From positions 3,845,001 through 3,909,000 of the forward strand of contig NZ_CP029481.1 of NCBI RefSeq assembly GCF_003151255.1: DNA of 64,000 bases. The letters are read 5' to 3'. Below, in pieces: positions 55,109 through 64,000 of the stretch. Position 1 is the first letter of the stretch. Every line of letters starts with the position of its first letter. Both the position numbers and the translations under genes were made by a program. Under the pieces are notes generated by a model. That model was not told where the DNA came from, did not search any database, and worked only from the letters and a program-made list of their open reading frames with translations. The DNA is from Microvirga sp. 17 mud 1-3 (lineage in GTDB: Bacteria > Pseudomonadota > Alphaproteobacteria > Rhizobiales > Beijerinckiaceae).

Positions 55109-55543
55109 ATCACCTCTGCTCGACTGATTTCTTGCTCGCTAATGCCGGTCTCAGACGCATTGCAGGTTTGCCCAAGAGCATTCGCTGGTCGGTTACTCCA
55201 CTGATCGGGTCGAGTCGATTTGGAGAGTAGACTGGACGAACGAACTCGGCATATCTCTAAACATAGCCCTAAGGAATATTTCCATATTCGACACACTCAG
55301 CCCATTCACATACTCGCGCTAGGGGTCGAGTTCGGCATCGTCTCATCTTGTTGCTAAGCGCCTGGCTACGCCACCCTCACTGCTACCAACGCCTTAGAGT
55401 GAGAGGGGTTCTCAAAGAATGTTAGATGCAACTTTTCGAGACATAAGCCGTTTCCTAGCTTGGATCACGTGACGGCCGAGATTACCCGCGGCCCAACCGC
55501 TGTGCTGCAGTGGAACCACTGACGCCCAAGGGACGGCCCCGGC
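55109..55543. other. Divergent control region of the glycosidase genes
   Basis: 435 bp with no gene. A CACGTG hexamer lies within GGATCACGTGACGG near 55464-55477, and stretches such as AAGGAATATTTCCATATTCG are AT-rich enough for a promoter. No clear repeat or operator can be assigned. Confidence 0.4.
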
Positions 55544-56857
55544 ATGACCCAAACGCTTCCAATTCGCTCCGAGCTCTGGCGCCTGACTACATCCGATAGC
55601 TTCTGGTGGTCGACCGGCATAGAAGACACATTCATTACAGCGCCACATCCAGTAACCGGACGCACGCTGGACGAATACGAATTGACAGGCCACTACGACC
55701 GGTGGCGAGATGACTTGGACCTTATTGCCGAGTTAGATGTGCCCTGCGCCCGCTATGGTGTGCCATGGCACCGAATCCAGCCTGCACGCAATAAGTGGGA
55801 CTGGACTTTCCCTGATAGGGCCCTAGGGCATCTGCTTGATCTCGGCATTACACCTCAAGTCGACTTAGTTCATTATGGGCTGCCTGCGTGGATCGAAGAT
55901 GCATTTCTTCATCCAGACTATCCTATGCTTGTTTCTGAATATGCAGCCCGTTTTGCTGACCGCTTTCACGGGCGGATCAGGTGGTACACACCGCTTAACG
56001 AGCCACGCATTACGGCATGGTATTGTGGGCGCCTTGGCTGGTGGCCACCTTACCGGCGCAGCTGGTCTGGCTTTGTCACACTGATGCTCGCCATCGCAAA
56101 AGGGATGGTTGAGACTGTAAAGGCTCTGGAAAGCGTCGACCCAGAAATTGTTCCGTACTTTGTCGATGCCACCGACTTGTATGATACCGACGAGCCCGCC
56201 CTTGAGCCTGAAGCCAAGCATCGCCAACGAATCGTTTTCCTTGCACTTGACCTCGTTTCGGGACGGGTCAGCGAGCAACATGAACTTTGGCCATGGCTCC
56301 TAAAGCATGGCGCCAAAGAAGCTGACCTCATCTATTTCCTCGATAATGCCATTCCGCTTCCGGTTATTGGTATGAACCTCTATCCAATGTTCACGCAAAA
56401 GATGCTGATGCGTGACGCGGGAGGGCGGTTCCGAATCCGGATGCCTTATGCGAAGGCGGATCTCATCAGCCGCCTCGGGCATATTTACTACAACCGCTAC
56501 GGCGTTCCGCTCATGATTTCGGAGACCGCGTCAATGGGTTCCTTGCGCCGTCGCTTTGAATGGCTCAGTCAATCGGTTGCCGCCACAAAGCAATTGCGCA
56601 ACGAGGGGGTTCCACTTGTTGGCTACACATGGTGGCCCATGTTCTCCCTTGTAACTTGGGCATACCGGCAGGGCCGTCGTTCCGTAGCAGAGCATCTCGC
56701 TCCGATGGGGTTGTGGGACATTGTGCCGACACCAACAGACCCTTTAGGTCGGGTGCGGACATCCCTTGTGGACGCCTATCAACATCTCGTACAGGGCGGC
56801 ATAGAAGCGGTAGGGACGCTGTCGAGAACCTCTGTTGAGAGCGCTGGGGCTCGGTGA
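55544..56857 (+). CDS. Clan GH-A glycosidase, GH1-like (first of tandem pair)
   Basis: A 437-residue TIM-barrel glycosidase without a signal peptide. The acid/base residue is E153 in TPLNEPR, matching the NEP motif of GH1. The nucleophile is probably E327 in MISETASMG, a departure from the usual I/V-TENG. Overall it resembles the beta-glucosidase-like domain sometimes fused to dTDP-4-dehydrorhamnose reductase. It is followed after 16 bp by a distant paralogue, so the two are an operon. Confidence 0.82.
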   Translation: MTQTLPIRSELWRLTTSDSFWWSTGIEDTFITAPHPVTGRTLDEYELTGHYDRWRDDLDLIAELDVPCARYGVPWHRIQPARNKWDWTFPDRALGHLLDLGITPQVDLVHYGLPAWIEDAFLHPDYPMLVSEYAARFADRFHGRIRWYTPLNEPRITAWYCGRLGWWPPYRRSWSGFVTLMLAIAKGMVETVKALESVDPEIVPYFVDATDLYDTDEPALEPEAKHRQRIVFLALDLVSGRVSEQHELWPWLLKHGAKEADLIYFLDNAIPLPVIGMNLYPMFTQKMLMRDAGGRFRIRMPYAKADLISRLGHIYYNRYGVPLMISETASMGSLRRRFEWLSQSVAATKQLRNEGVPLVGYTWWPMFSLVTWAYRQGRRSVAEHLAPMGLWDIVPTPTDPLGRVRTSLVDAYQHLVQGGIEAVGTLSRTSVESAGAR

Positions 56858-56873
56858 GACCACGGAGAAGAGT

Positions 56874-58076
56874 ATGTTCCGCAGCTTCTTTCTAGCAGGC
56901 TTTGAAGGTTCAACGGGATACAACCGCCACGGTCACTGGTTTGATCAGGTGGTCGCAACGGGCCACGACAAGACTGTCAATCAAGACTACCGCCACTTAG
57001 CTGAACTCGATATTCATGCTGCCCGTGAGACAGTTCGATGGCCTCTTGTTGACCTTGGGAAGGGTCGTTATGACTTCTCTACGATTGCCCCATTTATCGA
57101 AGCTGCCCAGCGCTACAATATAGAGATAATTTGGGATCTTTTTCATTATGGCTACCCCCATGGCCTTGATCTCTGGAGCGAAGAGTTCCCGAAGCGCTTT
57201 GCCGATTATTGTTACGTCGTGGGCCGCTACATCGCTCAACATGGCCATGGCATCCGCGCCTTCACTCCCGTCAACGAACCCTCCTTCATGGCCTATGCGG
57301 CAGGCGAGGCCGGATTATTCGCGCCTCATGCGACAGGGCGCGGCTGGGACCTCAAAGTTGCCCTTGTGCGCGCAGCCATCCAAGGTATCAACGCCTTGTG
57401 GGCTGCCTGCCCGGATGCACGAATCGTCAATGTTGATCCCTTATGTCGTGTGGCATGCCCTCCCAACCGACCGGATCTTCAGGACGAAGCAAGAGACTTT
57501 AACGAGCGCCTTGTTTTTCAAAGCTGGGACATGTTGTGCGGGCGCCTTTTACCTGAGCTCGGAGGCAGTCGTGCCCATCTCGATGTCGTTGGAATAAACT
57601 ATTACTGGACCAACCAATGGGAATGGGGAGGATCCTCAGGTTCCAATGGCGTCATTCCTCCGCTTGAAGAGAACGATGTCCGCCGCTGGCCTTTGGGCGA
57701 TCTTGTTCGCTCGGTATGGAAGCGATATGGCGGCGAAGTCCTGATCACCGAAACTAGCCATGTCGGCGATCACCGAAGCCGATGGTTGCGCGAGGTTGCC
57801 CAAGAATCCGAGGCCCTGCTCCGTACGGGGATCCCTCTGCGTGGCGTATGCCTTTATCCTATTCTTGGCATGCCGGAATGGCATGATCCGGACATTTGGA
57901 CGCCGATGGGTCTTTGGGACCCTATCTGTCACCGCGACCCATGTGGCGAGCGCCTGATTTGCGAACCTATGCTCGAAGCACTCTTATCTGTTCGTCACAT
58001 CGATGAACTTCATAACGGCATGCTTTCAAGAACCGCCGTTCATGAGAGGCGAGAGTGGAGCTATGATCTAACTTAG
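56874..58076 (+). CDS. Clan GH-A glycosidase, GH1-like (second of tandem pair)
   Basis: A 400-residue TIM-barrel glycosidase related to its upstream neighbour but clearly diverged. Acid/base E135 is in TPVNEPSF and the likely nucleophile is E293 in LITETSHVG. The end of the barrel repeats the neighbour's pattern (PMGLWDP here, PMGLWDI there). There is no signal peptide. The ATG at 56874 has GGAG ten bases upstream and begins at FFLAGFEG, the first barrel strand; a TTG at 56835 overlapping the previous gene is in frame. Substrate unknown. Confidence 0.82.
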   Translation: MFRSFFLAGFEGSTGYNRHGHWFDQVVATGHDKTVNQDYRHLAELDIHAARETVRWPLVDLGKGRYDFSTIAPFIEAAQRYNIEIIWDLFHYGYPHGLDLWSEEFPKRFADYCYVVGRYIAQHGHGIRAFTPVNEPSFMAYAAGEAGLFAPHATGRGWDLKVALVRAAIQGINALWAACPDARIVNVDPLCRVACPPNRPDLQDEARDFNERLVFQSWDMLCGRLLPELGGSRAHLDVVGINYYWTNQWEWGGSSGSNGVIPPLEENDVRRWPLGDLVRSVWKRYGGEVLITETSHVGDHRSRWLREVAQESEALLRTGIPLRGVCLYPILGMPEWHDPDIWTPMGLWDPICHRDPCGERLICEPMLEALLSVRHIDELHNGMLSRTAVHERREWSYDLT

Positions 58077-58330
58077 ATTTTGAGCACATTGAACGCAGCA
58101 ATACCGAAGTAGATACCTTTCACCAGTTGCTTATATCGGAAATCCCCATGTGCATTGACTAATCTATTCGCTGCACGGAGCGATCTCGTTTCAGCGTTTC
58201 TCCGACCGCGCGCTCCAATAAGATTATGAAGCACTTTCTGGGCCGAGTATTTCCCCCTGTTTGGATACCTTACCAGCCAAAAGACAGAGCGGCGGTGCCC
58301 TTTCGGCCCACTCCATGCGTTGGTTCCAGA
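58073..58330 (-). pseudogene. C-terminal remnant of an unidentified gene
   Basis: Eighty-five codons are open on the minus strand without a start and end in TAA, overlapping the stop of the glycosidase gene. The translation is protein-like throughout (for example VFWLVRYPNRGKYSAQK, then LRAANRLVNAHGDFRYK). A second minus-strand frame just upstream (LHLIDEFRLCFVLIWNQRME) also reads like protein, so a frameshift may have split the gene. The family is not recognised; a transposase or glycosyltransferase tail are possibilities. Confidence 0.35.
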
Positions 58331-58426
58331 TCAGGACGAAGCAAAGGCGGAACTCATCGATGAGGTGTAGCATTCCTCTTTAGCCCTGAGTGCAAACGCG
58401 CACTCGGATAGCTGGAGGGATGGCCT

Positions 58427-59857
58427 ATGTTGCATCTCTGCAGGTTCACTTTCTTCCTACGCACAAGCTTGGTCGCCAGCATACTGCTCTTTACGGCCTC
58501 GATGGCTCCCACGTGTGCTTTAGCCCAGCAGGCTCCTTCGGACTTTACAGCCATCGTACGCGCCAAAGCGCCCGCGGTGGTCGCCATTACGACAAAGCAA
58601 CGGGTCGAGGAGCAGCGCCAAGCTCAGTCCATACCGGAGGATCTCCCCTTCCGAGAGTTCTTCCGACGCTATTTCGACGAAGGCGCCAATCCAGAACAGC
58701 CGGAGCCTCGGCAAGCACTTGGCTCTGGCTTTGTAATCAGCCAAGATGGATACATCGTCACCAACAATCACGTCGTCGAAAACGCCGCAGAGATTCACGT
58801 TGTCTTCGGTGAACAGAACATCGTGCCAGCCAAGCTGGTCGGACGCGACACATCCAGCGATATCGCAGTCCTCAAGGTGGACCCTCAACCCAATATGGCT
58901 GTCGCCGCGTGGGGCAACTCGGAAACAGCAGAGCCAGGATCTTGGGTCATTGCCATCGGTAGCCCCTATGGGCTTGGAGGAACCGTAACGGTCGGTGTCG
59001 TATCTGCCCGCTCGCGTGACATCCATTCTGGTCCATACGACGATTATATCCAGACCGATGCTGCCATTAACCGCGGCAATTCAGGCGGCCCGCTCTTCGA
59101 TGCAAGTGGTGAGGTGATTGGCGTCAATACGGCGATCTTTTCGCCTGTGGGCGCCAATATCGGTATCGGTTTCGCTATTCCCTCTCGCACGGCGCAAAGT
59201 GTTGTCGATCAGCTCATCCGAACCGGGCATGTTGAGCGTGGTTATATCGGTCTGCGGCTCCAGGAGATCACGCCCGCTATCGCTCAGGCTCTTAATCGTC
59301 CGGACGAGAAGGGTGCCCTCGTCGCCTCCGTAGAGCCTGGAGGCCCAGCCGAGAAGGCTGGCATGAGGACAGGCGACATCATTACCCAGCTTGGAGAGCA
59401 ACCTATTGAAAGCGTACGTGATCTCTCTCGAGCCGTCGCGGGAATAAAGCCCGGGACCCAGACACGTCTTACGGTCGTGCGAAACAAAGCAACCCAAGAG
59501 GTTATGATAACTGTCGGCCTACGCCCGGACGAGCAGGCATCCAAAACGAGTGGGCAACAAGGCCCAGAGACTGAAGGGAAGCGGCTTGGAGTGACGCTAG
59601 CGCCTGTCGATGACGCAGTCCGTCAAAGACTGGGCGCGAATGCACAAGGCGTATTCGTGCAACGAGTAGAGCCCAATAGCCCAGCAGATGAGAGTGGCAT
59701 CCGTCAAGGGGACCTCATCGTTTCGGCCAATGATCATGAGGTGGCTCAGGCGTCCGACGTGGCTAAAGAGTGGAATCGTGCTCAGAAAGAGAAAAGGCCG
59801 ATCCTCCTTCGTATCAAACGTGGGGATCAGTATCTTTTCGTCGCTGTGCCAGCATAG
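58427..59857 (+). CDS. DegP/HtrA-like periplasmic serine protease (Do family)
   Basis: A 476-residue periplasmic protease and chaperone. The signal peptide covers about 1-34 (ending ALAQ). The trypsin-like domain has the complete triad H115 (VTNNHVVEN), D145 (SSDIAVLKV) and S219 (RGNSGGP). Two PDZ domains follow at about 265-355 and 385-470. It degrades misfolded envelope proteins. GGAGG lies ten bases upstream of the ATG. In codon use it is intermediate between the accessory and core parts. Confidence 0.93.
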   Translation: MLHLCRFTFFLRTSLVASILLFTASMAPTCALAQQAPSDFTAIVRAKAPAVVAITTKQRVEEQRQAQSIPEDLPFREFFRRYFDEGANPEQPEPRQALGSGFVISQDGYIVTNNHVVENAAEIHVVFGEQNIVPAKLVGRDTSSDIAVLKVDPQPNMAVAAWGNSETAEPGSWVIAIGSPYGLGGTVTVGVVSARSRDIHSGPYDDYIQTDAAINRGNSGGPLFDASGEVIGVNTAIFSPVGANIGIGFAIPSRTAQSVVDQLIRTGHVERGYIGLRLQEITPAIAQALNRPDEKGALVASVEPGGPAEKAGMRTGDIITQLGEQPIESVRDLSRAVAGIKPGTQTRLTVVRNKATQEVMITVGLRPDEQASKTSGQQGPETEGKRLGVTLAPVDDAVRQRLGANAQGVFVQRVEPNSPADESGIRQGDLIVSANDHEVAQASDVAKEWNRAQKEKRPILLRIKRGDQYLFVAVPA

Positions 59858-60007
59858 CTTAGCCTGAACGCGTTACACTCGAATGCAACCTGCTGGCTCC
59901 TTGGCAGCATGGACGAGGGAATACCTGTAAGCGAGGCTATCCAACTTATCGATCCCCATGGAGTGCGTCGAACTCAGCATCTTTATAGGCGCAGGCCCCT
60001 CGACAAT

Positions 60008-60038
60008 GGAAAAGCCCCGCAACAGAGCGGGGCTTTCG
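60008..60038 (-). terminator. Rho-independent terminator after ftsK
   Basis: Read on the minus strand, a 10-bp stem AAAGCCCCGC/GCGGGGCTTT with a six-base loop is followed by TCCATTG; the T residues run out of the stem. It is 25 bp past the ftsK stop. Confidence 0.8.
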
Positions 60039-60063
60039 AAAAGACTTTATGCGGCAAGACGGA

Positions 60064-62700
<2,637 letters not shown>

Positions 62701-63030
62701 CTGTTCTAGAGGTTTGGGAGGCTTAGAGCCTCATGGCGGGTGTGTTGGCCCCAATGTGGATCCGACAGGTAAAAAGAGGGTTAGGCCCCTTGCTTCGCCT
62801 CCTGACTTCTCAACGATGAAATCAATTTTCCCTATACGATCAAACAGTTACCCCCCCTCTCATGCCTCGTCTCGTGGTCCAGCTCCCAGGATAAGGGGCA
62901 CGAATCGAGAAATGGCCGCTTTCTTATCGGCCGGGAGGAAATTACCGAGGGAGAGACTTTGACGGCGGCCCCGATTTGAGACAGAAGCAGGGCAGGTCCT
63001 GCTCCAAGGATCCAAGTTTGGAGGCTCCGC
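62701..63030. other. Divergent intergenic region between ftsK and ribokinase
   Basis: 330 bp with no gene. It must hold promoters for both directions. AAATCAATTTTCCCTATACGAT near 62820-62841, broken here as AAATCAATTTT and CCCTATACGAT, is the best candidate for a -10 region, but no matching -35 is convincing. Confidence 0.4.
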
Positions 63031-63981
63031 GTGGCGACAAAACACGCCATATTGGTCTTCGGCTCAATCAACTTAGATCTGGTCGCTCGAGTGGATGCTA
63101 TTGCGCGCCCTGGAGAGACCGTTCTGTCTCCCCGGGCAGACAGCTTCTTTGGTGGCAAAGGCGCCAATCAGGCTGTTGCGGCAGCCCGTTCTGCACAAGG
63201 CACAGGCATCACGGTCACCATGGCCGGGGCGGTTGGGCCAGATCCATTCGGGGAAGCCTGTCTGAGTAATCTCAAGGACAACGGAGTTGATACACGCCTC
63301 GTCAAGATCGCTTCTGAACCGACCGGATGCGCTTTCATCACGGTTGATCAACGGGGCGAGAACGCCATTACGGTTGCTAGCGGCGCCAATATGGCGCTTC
63401 AGGCGGATGAACTCCGCGAATATGAGGCAGCACCCTTTGCTTTGATCGTGCTCCAGATGGAAGTCCCTTTGGAGCAGAGCCTAGCGGCAGCCCGTTGGGT
63501 GAAGGAAAGCGGCGCGAAGGTTCTGTGGAATTTAGCCCCTGCGCCGCCCGCGCAGCAGCGTGGACGGCTCGACGAGATCCTGGCTATCGTAGATTTTCTA
63601 GTCGTCAACGAACATGAAGCGCTTGCTGTTGCGGCAGCCCTAGGGCGCTCGGAGGCTGAGCAGCCTGAAGAGGCGGCGGCATTCCTCGCACGGCTCCACG
63701 ATCTGACCTGCATCGTTACCATGGGAGCGAAGGGAGCCATTGCATTTGAGGGAAGCGGCTCCCGCACGTCCGTATCAGCTCCAAGAATCGCCCCTATCGA
63801 CACGACAGGCGCGGGTGACACGTTCGTGGGGGTCTTGGCTACCGGCATCGCCGAAGGCTTCCCTCTTGAGTCCTCCATGGAACGGGCTACTTTTGCGGCA
63901 TCCCAAGCATGCCTCATGCTGGGAGCCCAAGCAGGCATGCCTTGGCGCGGGGACCTCGAAGGATCTAGCAATAAAATCTGA
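63031..63981 (+). CDS. rbsK: Ribokinase (PfkB family)
   Basis: A 316-residue sugar kinase. The N-terminal PfkB signature is FFGGKGANQAVAAA and the C-terminal one is DTTGAGDTFVGVL, with the catalytic Asp in GAGD. The substrate-binding start FGSINLDLVARVD and the anion-hole region fit ribokinase rather than fructokinase. It makes ribose 5-phosphate from ribose or may serve nucleoside breakdown. GTG at 63031 is the start. The stop is 19 bp from the window edge, so partners downstream are not visible. Confidence 0.88.
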   Translation: MATKHAILVFGSINLDLVARVDAIARPGETVLSPRADSFFGGKGANQAVAAARSAQGTGITVTMAGAVGPDPFGEACLSNLKDNGVDTRLVKIASEPTGCAFITVDQRGENAITVASGANMALQADELREYEAAPFALIVLQMEVPLEQSLAAARWVKESGAKVLWNLAPAPPAQQRGRLDEILAIVDFLVVNEHEALAVAAALGRSEAEQPEEAAAFLARLHDLTCIVTMGAKGAIAFEGSGSRTSVSAPRIAPIDTTGAGDTFVGVLATGIAEGFPLESSMERATFAASQACLMLGAQAGMPWRGDLEGSSNKI

Positions 63982-64000
63982 CGCAACGCAGGAACATTGC

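Overview
The window comes from a GC-rich alphaproteobacterium of the order Hyphomicrobiales (Rhizobiales). Gene order, protein sequences and the palindromic intergenic repeats fit Methylobacteriaceae, with Microvirga or a close relative the best guess. This is inferred from family resemblance and synteny; no 16S gene is present.

Positions 1-24.4 kb are ordinary chromosome: a cut-off M23 peptidase, an AEC transporter, gluQRS, an HpcH-type aldolase, a DUF1476 ATPase inhibitor, the purine genes purC and purS-purQ-purL followed by bolA and grxD, then tlpA, lptM-lysA, a large TIGR02302 membrane protein, a PagL-like lipid A deacylase, a cob(I)alamin adenosyltransferase, a rhomboid protease, etfBA with a 3-hydroxybutyryl-CoA dehydrogenase, an HNH endonuclease, and dsbB with a YqaA-type membrane protein. 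Composite palindromic repeats sit at 5.8-6.1, 7.8-7.9 and 13.8-14.6 kb. A near-consensus promoter at 14077 precedes a gene-free but highly structured stretch that may encode a small RNA.

At 24.5-27.4 kb a tRNA-Leu(CAA) gene and a 16-bp copy of its 3' end bracket a 2.9-kb lower-GC insertion. It carries an RTX-like calcium-binding protein and no integrase. A PLP-dependent decarboxylase follows.

From 39.2 kb down to 29.1 kb on the minus strand runs a long housekeeping series: rplU, rpmA, a GNAT acetyltransferase, obgE, proB, proA, nadD, rsfS, rlmH, envC, ctpA, rppH. It links ribosome assembly, proline synthesis, NAD synthesis and cell-wall cleavage control.

Past a tRNA-Ser(CGA) at 39.5 kb the DNA becomes accessory in character, with lower GC, gene remnants and wide gaps. 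It opens with an integrase stub joined to a SorC-type regulator that has lost its HTH. Next is a signalling cluster: a GYD protein, a hybrid histidine kinase with a FixL-like heme PAS domain, a FixK-like Crp/Fnr regulator, an OmpR-type response regulator without a kinase, and a globin-coupled diguanylate cyclase. This looks like an oxygen- or redox-sensing module feeding transcription and c-di-GMP. A MATE transporter, a six-repeat DUF1217 protein, three cytosolic glycoside hydrolases and a DegP-like protease follow. The window closes with a divergent pair, an FtsK/SpoIIIE translocase lacking membrane segments and a ribokinase.
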